From Priapulus caudatus (Eukaryota > Priapulida > Priapulimorpha > Priapulimorphida > Priapulidae), in NCBI RefSeq assembly GCF_000485595.1, contig NW_014577126.1, forward strand, positions 18,990 through 70,698: a stretch of DNA of 51,709 bases. The letters run 5' to 3'. Shown in pieces: positions 33,731 to 45,409 of the stretch; position 1 is the first letter of the stretch, and every line of letters begins with the position of its first letter. A program made the position numbers and the translations under genes. The notes below the pieces were generated by a model. The model was not told the DNA's origin and ran no database searches. It worked only from the letters and a program-made list of their open reading frames with translations.

Positions 33731-33846
33731 ATCCCCCATTTTCCTCCTGAAAGTAGGAGGGGATGATTGTACACGCCCCTCCCCCCCCGCTATAATAAGT
33801 GGGGGGATGCATCCCCCCCATCCCCCACCCGCTTTCTACGCCCCTG
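33731..33846. repeat. Dispersed element end, copy 2
   Basis: CCCCCATTTTCCTCCTGAAAG through GTGGGGGGATGCATC to CTACGCCCCTGT, matching 33424-33526. Both may be 3' ends of nested copies of one family. Confidence 0.55.
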
Positions 33847-34437
33847 TGTATCATAGATACAAAGACTGTAGAGAGACAACGACAGACCGACGGAGATTAT
33901 TGTACGTGCGTTGGTATATAAACTGTATCTGAAGTATGCAATAAAGTCACCGTTGCTAACCGCAGTTCTGCTGTTGCTGCTGCTATAGAGATTGATTTTG
34001 AGGTCGTGCTTCCGGCATCGCGAGCTAATCTCCAGCGAACATAACACACAACAATTACACAATTAATAGTACTATCACAAACCTGCATTCCTGCAGAGCG
34101 ACACTGCGTGCTCAAGAGTTACCCATTTGGTACCTTGTGTGGCACTCGCGTGCACAAATGCACGCATAAGTCCCCGAATTTCCCATTCACATTAAAGGCT
34201 ACCTGAGACTCAATGCAAATATATTGAAGGACTATTTGTCGTCAATGTTTAAAATGCCGCGGAAAAAATCTTTTTCCTGTTTGCATTGGCTGTACAATTT
34301 TAATTTTGTGCAACTCCTAAAGATTGAGGAAAACTTGATGTTGCAGCCGACAATGTTTGCGATGCTTATTAATTAGCTCGCGGGCGGCAATTGTTGACAG
34401 AAACGAATCATGCGAATGTTGTGCAACACAGAACAGT

Positions 34438-34438
<1 letters not shown>
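33847..34438. other. Non-coding stretch
   Basis: No supported gene. Confidence 0.4.
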
Positions 34439-34468
<30 letters not shown>

Positions 34469-34500
34469 AAAGAGAGAGAGAGAGAGGGGGGAGGCGGGAG
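34439..34500. repeat. (GA)n microsatellite
   Basis: An AGAGAG tract with AAAG interruptions, ending in G-rich sequence. Confidence 0.85.
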
Positions 34501-34674
34501 GGGCACGAAGGCGAGTAAGTGTACGCGTGATACACAAATAGCTTCAATGTACTCGGTGCGCGAGAGGAAGGGAGATGGGGAAGGACGGATTTAGCAAGAG
34601 TGGGGAAACGTGAAAAGGAAGAAATGGACGACGAGGGAGAGTGAAAAAGGGACTTTGAGATATACGAGACAATA

Positions 34675-34738
34675 TATATATATCAGAAGTAGATCATAGG
34701 GAACTATTATTCCCTATTATCTACTTCTGATATATATA
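34675..34738. other. 29-bp hairpin next to GT repeat
   Basis: The left arm ATATCAGAAGTAGATCATAG plus ends and its reverse complement pair over 29 bp with one mismatch around the loop CTATTA (34704-34709). It directly borders the long GT/GC array. Confidence 0.85.
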
Positions 34739-34739
34739 C

Positions 34740-35085
34740 ATAATGCATGCGTGTATGCGTGTATATGTGCGTGTACGCGATTATGCGTGTGTATGTGCGT
34801 GCATGCGTGTGCGCACGTGTATGTGCGTGCACACGTGCCTGTGTATGTGCGTGCATGCGTGTGCATGTGCGTGCACGTGTGTGTATGTGCGCGCATGCGT
34901 GCGTGCGTGTGTATGTGCGTGCATGCGTGCGTGCGTGTATATGTGCGTGCATGCGTGCGTGCGTGTGTATATGCGTTCATGCGTGTGTGCATGTGTATGT
35001 GCGTGCATGCGTGTGTGCGTGTGTATGTGCGTGCATGCGTGTATGCGTGTGTATGTGCGTGCATGCGTACGCGTGTGTGCGCGCG
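34740..35085. repeat. (GTGCGTGCATGC)n-type microsatellite
   Basis: Alternating purine/pyrimidine GTGTATGTGCGTGCATGCGT units over about 345 bp. All frames across it are Cys/Val/Arg or His/Thr low-complexity. Confidence 0.9.
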
Positions 35086-35162
35086 TCGTACATTTACAGT
35101 TGTCTTGCAGTTACACGGTAGTCGTCCCGTCAAGCACGCCATAGGTGCTTAGCAATGTAATT

Positions 35163-35231
35163 AAGGGTGCACCCATAGAAATAATATAAGTGCACTATAA
35201 GTGTCTCTACATATTTCTATAGGGCGCCCAT
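35163..35231. other. Short inverted repeat
   Basis: AGGGTGCACCCATAGAAATA and TATTTCTATAGGGCGCCC are imperfect reverse complements about 30 bp apart. It may be the end or core of a small element. Confidence 0.4.
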
Positions 35232-35274
35232 GGACAGCATGACCCATGTACACCAGGCACATGACACAAAAATT

Positions 35275-35670
35275 AATTAAAAATACATGGAAGTACAAAG
35301 GTGTCAGTACATACAGAACATAGTTTATTCATTCTAATTCATCGCAGATTCCAGACTGAATCATTCATACTTCGCACGAAACCTTTACCAGCTAGAGAAT
35401 GAATTTGTTCAGCAACTTGCCCGATCCCGTTGCACACACAAGCACGGCGGACCCGTTACCATGGTTACGTCACTTGTAAGTATGGCATAATTTCCCGACA
35501 CAGCCAAACTTACTTTACACGTCTATAAGCTTCTACCTTACATTTGAAATGTAGATTAAGCTCACTCTAGTCCCAAATATTACAACAAAAAATTGATAAA
35601 TACGACATTTTTTCAGACGTGAACTGAGCAGCTGGCGGAAGACTATTGTTGCGTGCCACCTATAGATGAA
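35275..35670. repeat. Diverged dispersed repeat, copy 2
   Basis: The same block order as 6395-6815, including ACCATGGTTACGTCACTTG and GCGGAAGACTATTGTTG. It is an old copy of unknown type. Confidence 0.5.
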
Positions 35671-35713
35671 CTAGCGAAGAACATGAATAGCTGATAGCCT
35701 ACTCTCTTTCCTC

Positions 35714-35744
<31 letters not shown>

Positions 35745-35752
35745 TCCCTCTC

Positions 35753-35870
35753 NNNNNNNNNNNNNNNNNNNNNNNNNNNNNNNNNNNNNNNNNNNNNNNN
35801 NNNNNNNNNNNNNNNNNNNNNNNNNNNNNNNNNNNNNNNNNNNNNNNNNNNNNNNNNNNNNNNNNNNNNN
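35753..35870. other. Assembly gap
   Basis: 118 Ns between a CT-rich tract (35704-35752) and the 9-bp satellite, so the satellite length is unknown. Confidence 0.99.
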
Positions 35871-36475
35871 TGTTAGTGATGTTAGTTATGTTAGAGATGT
35901 TAGTGATGTTAGTTATGTTAGTGATGTTAGTTATGTTAGAGATGTTAGTTATGTTAGAGATGTTAGTTATGTTAGTGATGTTAGTGATGTTAGTTATGTT
36001 AGAGATGTTAGTTATGTTAGTTATGTTAGTTATGTTAGTTATGTTAGTGATGTTAGTTATGTTAGTTATGTTAGTGATGTTAGTTATGTTAGTTATGTTA
36101 GTTATGTTAGTGATGTTAGTTATGTTAGTGATGTTAGTTATGTAGTTCACTATTGTGATGTTAGTGATGTTAGTTATGTTAGTTATGTTAGTGATGTTAG
36201 TTATGTAGTTCACTATTGTGATGTTAGTGATGTTAGTTATGTTAGTTATGTTAGTGATGTTAGTGATGTTAGTTATGTTAGTGATGTTAGTTATGTTAGT
36301 TATGTTAGTGATGTTAGTTATGTAGTTCACTATTGTGATGTTAGTGATGTTAGTTATGTTAGTGATGTTAGTTATGTTAGTTATGTTAGTGATGTTAGTT
36401 ATGTAGTTCACTATTGTGATGTTAGTAATGTTAGTGATGTTTGTTGTGTAGTTCACTATTGTGATGCGTGATGCG
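35871..36475. repeat. 9-bp satellite with spaced insert
   Basis: Units are GATGTTAGT and TATGTTAGT in irregular alternation. A 19-base insert of the form GTAGTTCACTATTGTGATG recurs at about 36143, 36207, 36322, 36404 and 36439, giving a higher-order pattern. The array passes into GATGCGTGATGCGTGATACG repeats to about 36535. Confidence 0.92.
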
Positions 36476-36545
36476 TGATACGTGCGTGATACGTGCGTGA
36501 TACGTGTGTGATTGTGATGCGTGATGCGTGATGCGTCGTACTATA

Positions 36546-36632
36546 TGTAATATTAATAACAGCTATCGCGCCATCTAAGCATAGCTCTTGGAACTATTAG
36601 CCTCGTTCTGATATTAGGACTGAATTCCATCA
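36546..36632 (+). repeat. Partial LTR of Gypsy 2
   Basis: First 87 bp of the LTR, from TGTAATATTAATAACAG to GAATTCCATC, then an abrupt join to the element's 3' region at AATTGTCCGCC. Confidence 0.88.
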
Positions 36633-36919
36633 ATTGTCCGCCAGCGATACTACCGCAACTTATTGTACGCGTTCCGGTAGATATGTAAACCTGCCAAGTA
36701 AATTAGATTTGTAATTACGAGGCCTACATAGTGATCAGAATTTTTGAGAGACTGACTGACCGGTCGCGCCATTTAAAGGGACACTATCACCTAATGCAAA
36801 TGGGCTTTGTTTAGTTTGATACGTGATTAAGATTTTAGTCTTAGATTCAAGTTTCATCATTCATAGTTCAATGTCACAGTTAGTGTAAAACTTAAAGAAA
36901 TACTCGGCTCGAAGGGAGA

Positions 36920-37090
36920 TGTAATATTAATAACAGCTATCGCACCATCTAAGCATAGCTCTTGGAACTATTAGCCTCGTTCTGATATTAGGACTGAATT
37001 CCATCATGGCTGTGTGCTGAGTATTTCAATAATAAATCTGATGTTGTTTGACTTATGCTTTACTCATAGTCTTTCCTCTACAACATAACA
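36920..37090 (+). repeat. Middle (5') LTR of Gypsy 2
   Basis: 171 bp with TG...CA ends and AATAAA in CAATAATAAATCTG. It serves as the 3' LTR of the deleted unit and the 5' LTR of the longer unit. Confidence 0.92.
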
Positions 37091-37213
37091 TGATGTCAGA
37101 ACGGTAACTAATACCCATAGAACGCCTACAGCGCAGTTTCGTGCGTAACAATTGACTGTTACTGTGTGTATTCGGTGCACTGAAGTGCCAACACGCCGGT
37201 CGGTTACAACAAA

Positions 37214-38005
37214 GTGATCTTGACCACACGAGACATGCTGCCAAAAATGAAAACTTTTCAAGTACAACCTCCGGAAACCAATTTTTCCAAGCCATTGGAC
37301 TGGCCTCAATGGATCAAGAGGTACGAACGTTTCAGCGTTGCTTCAGGCCGTTCAATAGTGGGTGAACACATGCAGGTTTGCACTCTCATATATACGATGG
37401 GCAGCAAAGCAGATGAGATACTGCCGTCTTTTGGACTATCCGAAGCAGATGCCAACAAAATAGCAGTGGTCAAGGCTAGATTCCAGGATCACTTCATCGT
37501 ACGGCGCAACGTTATCTTCGAGAGAGCAAGATTCAACAAGCGTAGGCAGAAAGCAGGAGAATCAGCTGATAGCTTCATCACCGCGTTTTACAGCTTCGCT
37601 GAACACTGCAACTATAGCACTCTAAAAGAGGAAATGATCCGGGATAGAATAGTCGTGGGTCTACGTGATGAAAAGCTTGCAGACAAAATGCAGATATACT
37701 CGAAGCGGACGTTAGTTAAGGCAGTAGACATGACACGCCAAAGTGAATCAGTCAAAAGCCAGCAAACCGTCATTCACAACCCAAGCAGCAGTAGCGATAA
37801 TGTCGATGCACTTCACGCCAAGCGAGGGAAACCATGGAACCAGCAAAGAAAACCACAACCCAAGGGAAAACGTAGCAGTCACGGGAGAAGTAGCAGCAAA
37901 AACGATTTCAACTCTAAGAGTTCGTGGTGTGGCTACCAACCAAATCACAATCGGGAACACTGCCCCGCACAATACGCGGAATGCGATATTTGTTCGAAAA
38001 TCTGA
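37214..38005 (+). pseudogene. Gypsy 2 gag with a stop inside its zinc knuckle
   Basis: A 263-codon frame; the first Met codon is at about 37232 or 37244. It has a gag core with LDWPQWIKRYERF at about residue 28 and a basic Ser/Lys/Arg-rich tail. The knuckle region CGYQPNHNREHC is followed by CDICSKI, then TGA (38003), then HYAKVCRSKS in the same frame. The stop therefore replaces the usual Gly of the CX2CX4HX4C knuckle and separates gag from pol without a frame change. The gag role is particle assembly and RNA binding. Confidence 0.82.
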
Positions 38006-39150
38006 CATTACGCGAAAGTCTGCAGATCTAAAAGTAGCAGTCACCGTCAGGACCGAGATAACCCCAAACGCCACAACAAAGTGTACGTTCTTGAGGAAGC
38101 CGACCTCGATTCTGAATTTCTGGGCGATATCAACACTGACTCCGAGTTTCTAGGTGAAGTCAACACCACAAGGAGCCAACCTTGGATGGTAGATCTGACA
38201 CTCAACAACACACACGTACGCCTTAAAGTGGATACCGGTGCTGTTGCGACCGCTATACCGGAGAAGCTATACAAGAAAATCTTCAAGGCGTCTGAGCTTC
38301 AACCTACGGATGGGACACTCTACGAACCTGGTCCGGTCAAACTAGAAGCATCCGGAAAAGTCTGCGGTGTTCTACAAGTAGACCCGGAACGCAATGGTCG
38401 TCGACACCATGGCAAATCGCGCCAGAACATGTACGTGATCAAACACCTTACGCAACCGCTACTAGGTAGATCAGCAATAGAATCGCTACACATCTTATCG
38501 AAGGCTAACCTGTGCAGCATAGAGTCTGAGCAACCAAGCGCTCTCGCGAAGTACAAGAAGCAGTTTCCAAAACTTTTTACGGGATTAGGAAAACTCGAGG
38601 GAGCGTACAAGATCAAACTGAGCGATGACGCGAAACCTTTCGCGATATCTACGCCTCGAAACGTCCCGCTACCACTTATGTCAAAAGTGAAGGAGAAGTT
38701 AGCGCGCATGCAAAACCTGGGAGTGATCAAACCGGTAAACACCCCTACAGATTGGTGCGCTGGCATGGTTGTTGTGCCGAAAGCGAATTCGGAATGCGTC
38801 TGCATATGCGTAGACATGCAACGATTGAATGAAGCCGTACGCCGTGAACTCCACCCACTACCGTCAGTTGACCACACGCTAGGACAACTAAGAGGTGGGA
38901 AAGTTTTCTCCAAACTGGACGCCAACTCTGGTTTCTGACAAGTCGACCTTGATGAGGAGTCACAGTTACTCACAACTTTCATGACTCCATTCGGACGTTT
39001 TGCCTTCAGACGACTTCCCTTTGGTATTTCTTTCGCTCCTCAGTACTTTCAAAAGAGAATGCAGAAGATTCTAGAAGGATTAGATGGTATGGTCTGTGAG
39101 ATGGACGACATACTCGTTTTGGGAGAAACCAGGACGAACATGACAGAAGA
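38006..39150 (+). pseudogene. Gypsy 2 protease and reverse transcriptase, first part
   Basis: Continues in the gag frame. The protease motif KVDTGAVATAIP lies at about 38227. The reverse transcriptase has GVIKPVNTPTDWCAGMVVVP and VFSKLDANSGF, then TGA at 38936 where a Trp is normally found (SGFW). The frame reopens with FGRFAFRRLPFGISFAPQYF and the catalytic CEMDDILVLG (about 39100). It becomes frameshifted near 39120-39180. At least one stop and one frameshift break it. Confidence 0.82.
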
Positions 39151-39173
39151 CTGTTAGCAGTCTTACGTCTACT

Positions 39174-40010
39174 ATGAAAAGCAGGTATAATGCGAAATGC
39201 GTCTTCTCCGTCCGCTCCGTGAAATTCGTCGGTCACCGCATTGGTGAAAACGGGATCAGCGCCGACCCGCTCAAGGTTAACGCTATTGCAGAGATGGAAC
39301 GACCCACTAACATTAGAGAACTGAGACGATTTCTTGGCATGGCGAACCAGCTTTCTAAATTCACACTGGATCTGGCTGAGACGACCAAACCTCTCGGAGA
39401 TCTTCTCGCGAAAGATAACGCGTGGCTTTGGTCTGACGCTCAAGACCAAGCTTTCGAGAGAGTGAAATCGATACTGAGCTCTACCCCAGTACTTTCAATG
39501 TATGATCCACGATCCGAAACATTGCTTTCGTCAGATGCATCATCGTACGGACTGGGAGCAATCCTAGCTCAGAAACAAACTGATGGACACTGGAGACCGG
39601 CCGCGTTTGCATCAAGAGCAATGTCCGACACTAAACAGCGATATGCGCAAATAGAGAAGGAAGCTTTGGCCATAACGTGGGCATGTGAACGCTTCAACAA
39701 CTATTTGCTTGGACTTCACTTCCATATCGAAACGGATCATAAGCCACTGGTACCTCTGCTGGGGACCAAGAAACTAGAGGACTTACCCCCTAGAGTTCAG
39801 CGCTTCCGCCTCAGATTCATGAGATACTGGTACTTTATTTCGCACGTACCTGGCAAGAACATGACCACAGCTGATACCTTATCACGAGCTCCTATGAAGT
39901 CGACAACCCGAGTGGACGACCAAGCACTGCAGGATGAGACAGCAGCTTACGTCAACAGCTGTATACGAGGAGATTCCAGCTTCCGCATCATGCCTCGAGC
40001 AAATTCGTGA
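39174..40010 (+). pseudogene. Gypsy 2 reverse transcriptase thumb and RNase H
   Basis: FVGHRIGENGISADPLKVNA and LRRFLGMANQLSKF (connection region) precede an RNase H domain with Asp in LLSSDASSYGLGAIL, Glu in EKEALAITWACERF, Asp in IETDHKPL and a final ADTLSRAP. The catalytic residues look complete. The frame ends at 40008, and pol continues in the next frame after a frameshift near 39985-40000. Confidence 0.85.
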
Positions 40011-41226
40011 ATGTCAGTCTAACGACCCCGCATGTCAGCTGATTACACGATACCTCAGTACTAAGTGGCCAGAACGGATCAAACTGGACTGCCGCGTAAA
40101 ACCCTATTGGTTTGTAAGAGGTAAACTGAGCGTTCAACACGAACTACTCCTCAGAGGGAGTAGACTCGTTATTCCCGAAGCAATGCGCGCCGAACTTCTG
40201 CGGAGAATCCACGAGGGTCATTTGGGAATATCAAAATGTCGTGAGCGTGCTAAAACCTCAATCTGGTGGCCCGCGCTTAGCAGTAAAATCAATGATCTTG
40301 TTAAGAGCTGTGACGCATGCATCAGAAAGCAGAAAGATCGCGCAGAACCACTCATCACGACCGACTTTCCGAAACGTCCATGGCAGCGAGTCGCTACAGA
40401 CATATTTGAATGGAAAGGATCGTCGTTCCTCGTGCTTGTGGACTACTATTCGCGCTATGTTGAGCTGGTGAAGCTCTTCTCTACCTCATCCGCAGCTACA
40501 ATCAAGTCGATAAAGTCCATATTCGCACGTCACGGTATACCCGAAACCGTATTCTCAGATAACGGACCGCAGTATGCATCGCAAGAATTTCAGCAATTTG
40601 CGAAGGACTATGACTTTGCGCATGTTACTAGCAGTCCGCGTTATCCCCAATCGAATGGGGCCGCAGAGAGGGCGGTACAGACTGTCAAACAGATGTTGGA
40701 GTAAGCTGACGACGATCCGTATCGTGCCTTACTCGCATACTGTGCTACCCCGCTGGAGAATGGATACTCACCGGCTGAGTTACTCTTTGGCAGCAGGATA
40801 CGCACAACCGTGCCGATCATACCGGAGAAACTGGAACCGCAGCTTCCCGACTCTGCTAAGCTACGCGCGAGCGAGCAAGATCAGAGGAACCATCAGAGAC
40901 AGAACTATAATGCTCGCCATCGTGCAGTAGAACGCGACGTCTTGTGGCCAGGAGATGAGGTGTATGTGAGTAGAGAGAACACACCTGGAACTGTTGTTCA
41001 TGTCGCCGAGACACCGCGGTCATATATCGTCGAGACCCCTACAGGGGAGATCAGGAGAAACCGTCGTCAACTAGCGTCGCGACCCGAGAGTGTGGACAGT
41101 CCCAGCAGCGAAGACCAGGACACTCCGAAACCCACCCGTGAAGTCACTACTCCAGCAGAATTGTCCGCCCGATACTACCGCAACTTATTGTACGCGTTCC
41201 GGTACACATGTAAACCTGCTAAGTAA
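39990..41226 (+). pseudogene. Gypsy 2 integrase with one internal stop
   Basis: Zinc-binding RIHEGHLGISK...CDACIRKQ is followed by the DDE core: Asp in VATDIFEW, Asp in VFSDNGPQYA and Glu in SNGAAERAV. TAA at 40702 interrupts MLE|ADDDPYRALLAY. Beyond it the same frame runs 40705-41226 through a C-terminal module with DVLWPGDEVYV and IRRNRRQLASRP. Integration of the cDNA is the family function. Apart from the stop, the domain is complete. Confidence 0.85.
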
Positions 41227-41444
41227 ATTAGATTTGTAATAACGAGGCCTACATAGTGATCAGAATTTTTGAGAGACTGACTGACCGGTCGCGCCGTTTA
41301 AAGGGACACTATCACCTAATGCAAATGGGCTTTGTTTAGTTTAATACTTGATTAAGATTTTGGTCTTAGATTCAAGTTTCATCATTCATAGTTCAATGTC
41401 ACAGTTAGTGTGAGACTTAAAGGAACACTCGGCTCGAAGGGGGA

Positions 41445-41615
41445 TGTAATATTAATAACAGCTATCGCGCCATCTAAGCATAGCTCTTGGAACTATTAGC
41501 CTCGTTCTGATATTAGGAGTGAATTCCATCGTGGCTGTCTGCTGAGTATTTCAATAATAAATCTGATGTTATTTGACTTATGCTTTACTCATAGTCTTTC
41601 CTGTACAACATAACA
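41445..41615 (+). repeat. 3' LTR of Gypsy 2
   Basis: 171 bp ending TACAACATAACA, followed directly by the target duplication CTATA. Confidence 0.92.
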
Positions 41616-41769
41616 CTATAGTTCACTAACGTACCACGGGAACGTTAGCCGACGCGTGCTGACGTCACGAGCACGTCACGTAGAGTGCGGTTACCTACGT
41701 GATGGCGATGATGCTGTAAAGTTTCGAGGCTCAATCGTTAGAAATCTTTCCTCACTTCTTTCCCACGAT

Positions 41770-42090
41770 TTTCTTACCTACTTGTATCTATTCAAGCACT
41801 AATTTACTCTATTTCAACCCTACCCACTCTATTCTAACTTAATTCTAGTCTAACCGTACTCTACATTACCCCTACTTCAAGCTAACTTTACTCTACTCTA
41901 CTCTATGTTATTCTTTTCTACGTCTACATTTACATTGGTGCACTTTAACTCCACTATGCCTACTCTAACTCTAGTGTCTACTCTGAATCTAACGTAACGC
42001 CCTAGCTACGCCAACTCTAACTCTACGACGCCGCTCATTCTAACTCTAACGCTATGCTAGGTCTATTCTCACCCTGCCATGTCTACGCTA
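41770..42090. repeat. Degenerate CTAACTCTA repeats
   Basis: The plus strand is almost free of G and built from variants of CTACTCTAACTCTA over about 320 bp. Confidence 0.7.
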
Positions 42091-43194
42091 ATTCTCTGTG
42101 TAGGGGGCTAGCGTGAGACGTCGCATTCAAAACACGATTGGCTAGATGCAACGTGGAGCAAAAACGTTTTCGATTTACGATATATCTGCTAGGTGTCACG
42201 TTAGTGATACTCCTAACTCGTGCCATCAGCAGGATGTGCTGCGGTCAGCTCAACGCTATGTAGAGGAAACTAGCAGCGCGTCAGCAGCATCGCATCTTAT
42301 CAGACGCGCATGCGGCGTTTGCAAATGAAGCCCCATCACAGACGAGTTTATAAATTGACTTACGGTCCCTAAACTTTGTTTTGGTTTTGGATTGAATAAA
42401 GAGGAAGAATTCACTGCGGTGTGTTTGCAGCGAGACTCGGACTGTAACTGCTGCGTTTCCGGCGCAGGTTTTTATTCTTACTGGGCCTCCGACTTTTATA
42501 CGTATAAGTCGTATAACAACTGTTAACAATCTCAGCTAAGATAAATATCGTGCTAGCATCGCACGCCGCATACGCGCTACGCAGTAAATATAGCACGGGC
42601 CGGCGCGGCGAAGGCCTGTAACATAACGCCACTACTAGGGTCGACTATTAGCAGTCGGCTATTAATCATGTCTCGATACACACGCACATGCACGCACGCA
42701 CGCACATGCCCGCACGAACGCGGGGACGTGTACCAGTGCACGCAACCACAGCGCACATACACACGCACGCGCTCACACAATGTAAACACCCCGCACACAC
42801 GTTCCCACACCTCTGCGCACACACACATACGGCGACGCACGCGCACACGGGCACGCACAGCCCCTGGCGGCCCCTGGCGCATGGCGGGCAGCTGCTATAA
42901 AGAGAATAACCGTGCAGCAGGAGTTGAGCCGACTCAGAACAAATACGTTTCATCGGGTAATCACTTTCAGCCCACCTCTTTATATGCCCGCAGGACATAG
43001 CGCCGACCACATGCCGAGCTCCGGGGGAGAGCATCTCTACACGCTTGCCATTACATATAAGCAGGGAACTGCCGTCACGCCAACATGCAACGCCGAAAAA
43101 ATCAGAAGGCGAAATCAGAAGCGAATCGGCGAAATCAATTTATTTTTGAGTAAAAATAAATGTTGTTTTATTCACTCCGGGTGAAGTCGATATA
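42091..43194. other. Non-coding with CA-rich tract
   Basis: ACGCACGCACAC-type repeats at about 42675-42865, followed by a possible TATA box CTATAAAGAG (42894). No gene recognised. Confidence 0.45.
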
Positions 43195-43459
43195 AAGCTG
43201 GGTTTACACTACCGACTTTATGTCGGCGAATTATTGGCGAATTGGACCGTCCCAACTATACAACCAACAATCGGCAGTGTAAGCGAAAAATACGAAGGTA
43301 AATGCGAGTAAACGCGAAAGTCACGCGAGCAACTGGTCGTTAGCAACTGGTTGAGAGATTAGAACATGTTCTATTTTCGCCAACTCGGAGTTGCCGAATT
43401 GCGAAATTGGTCCAACTCGCCAATTTGACAACATAAAGTCGGTAGTGTAAACCCAGCTT
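43195..43459. mobile_element. MITE, 265 bp
   Basis: Begins AAGCTGGGTTTACACTACCG plus ACTTTATG and ends with the exact reverse complement CATAAAGT, CGGTAGTGTAAACCCAGCTT. Internal motifs such as GGCGAATTGG also recur inverted. The target duplication is not clear, so the superfamily is undecided. Confidence 0.82.
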
Positions 43460-45409
43460 ATGTGTGGAAGAACACAGAACACAATGCGAAATTTCCGTGT
43501 GGGAGGAGGCCGGGACCTTGGATTAAAGAAGACGGTCATTTGTTATATACCTATTATATACCTATATAAAGCTTTTATGGCGTTGTAATATGTTGGGTAT
43601 GGGCATTATATCACATTGCAGCAGTTAGATACCACTAGCAGTCTTACCCTAGCCACAAATTCCCTTCTCGCTTCTCACTACGTGACGAGAAGCTAGGTCA
43701 CAAGCGGATGTAGCGATCAAACATGGGCGCTAAAAAAGCGCTGTAACAAAACGTACCAATATCTAACTTCTGATGGCTCTTATTACCACTCTTCTGTACT
43801 TCCGCGCCGGAATTAACCATGTGGGCTTGTCAAGTATGTATTTATGTGTCAGCGAGCATTGCTGAGATTTGTTAAAGGGAGAAATTCGAACAAGGCGGCC
43901 ATTATTGTTTTAATACTGCATGATTTTCCCGCACTCTCATCACCAGTCTCGTATTAGTTCTCGCGCATGCGCAGTAAGGCAAGTATGGAGTTTGCCAATT
44001 AACTTTCAAAAACGTAACATCTTTTCAAATTATAATTATTATTATTATTGCGGCTGATTATAACACGAATACCAAGGGAAATACCAGTTAAGAAATGTGT
44101 CATAGGTGAGAATTAATACCCTTACAACATGTAACAAGTTAAGTAAAATTTGGTAATAAGATTAATTTAAAAAAAGTTTTAATTACGAAATTCGGCGTTT
44201 GTTTTCAAGCAACAAGGGTTTTGTATTGGCGGGTGTCAGGCTCCTACGACGTGAAAAAGTCATAGAGCCTGGCTGGGCTAGGCTTACCCCTACTCTTCTG
44301 TTTGATTACATTATTGTATCTATGCAGCAATCGATGTAGTTGCATCGAAATGGACTGGCAGCAGAAGGCCCTTCCCGCGTGGCCTGAACTGCGACAGCTT
44401 CAGCCCTTTATAGTACTACTATGTTTCAAGCACCGCTACTGCTGCATATATTTATGGATGCGAGCAAGCTGGCGCTCGTTGATCGTATAATAGGGCCTAG
44501 CTCTAATCTTGCGAATATCTATTACCATAGACAGATAGACATGCAGAACTAGAACATCTGAGTCTATGAGGTTGAAATGAACATAACAAGTGCCGCGGAG
44601 CGACAGCGCTTATCTAACGTCTACTGCGGTGACTCTGTGGTATGAGTGCGTGGGATTTCTAGTAACACCCTGTTAGTTCCAATGTGTTCAACATACACGC
44701 CGAAACAGTTGATAGGCACCAGGGATGGTACTCAGGAAACCTTCTCAAGAATGATGTTTGCTGGATCGTTATGGAAAGTTGCCACAGATGGCCGCGTACG
44801 TTTAAATGTGCTTTCAAGATGTAAAGATGGAAGCTCCCATCGTACGTAGTAGGGCAACAACTATTTGCAGACAAGCAATATGGTAAAGCACTCATACCCA
44901 CTTTACCTACCGCAGCCGATAGTAAATATATGAAGAGCATAGCCACCTGTAACTAATTTAAACGCAGGCAAAAACTACACAAGATAGCCACTAGCATGTG
45001 CGATACGTTACATGTAACACGACTGACAGTGACAGAATGTCCATTAGAAATTATACGGATTTAGGAGCCATAAAGCCTTCTTCAACCCAAATTCTAGATC
45101 TTTGATATTTTACCTAGTGAGCATTTGTAGTCCTCATCACATCCAGAGCCGTGTTATACGCATTTCTAGAGCTACAACCGCGCAAGTCAGGTCTTACAGT
45201 AAACAATATCCATCGTATTAACCCTCTCTCTGAGGGTCAAAAGGTTATGACGAACTTACCTTCGCAATAGTCCAGCAGAAAGTACATTTCAATTGTAGTC
45301 TTTCATTATAAGCCATAAAATGCTGGGATATGCGTCACCGCTGAAACAACAAAAAAGTTATTTCATCGCTCCCGTCAAGACCATGTCCTCCAGAAAATGT
45401 ATCTAAATC
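43460..45409. other. Non-coding stretch
   Basis: No supported gene or repeat. Short frames near 44300 and 44650 show no domain. Confidence 0.4.

Larger units (their letters stand above)
36546..41615 (+). mobile_element. Gypsy LTR retrotransposon 2, tandem three-LTR form
   Basis: Order: partial LTR (36546-36632), 3' untranslated region (36633-36919), full LTR (36920-37090), internal coding region, 3' untranslated region, full LTR (41445-41615). Perfect CTATA duplications lie outside both ends (36541-36545 and 41616-41620), so the whole block behaves as one insertion. Full LTRs are 171 bp and differ at about six positions. The sequence after the middle LTR, TGATGTCAGAACGG, is the probable primer site. 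GAAGGGAGA or GAAGGGGGA before the LTRs is the purine tract. Confidence 0.9.

Noticed and set aside
35871-36475. Regular spacing suggesting a CRISPR-like array
   Set aside because: The units are 9 bp with no unique spacers, and the 19-base insert is itself repeated. The context is a metazoan genome.
43187-43467. An 8-bp or TA target duplication for the 265-bp MITE
   Set aside because: Flanks TCGATATA and ATGTGTGG do not match, and TA placement is ambiguous, so no superfamily is assigned.
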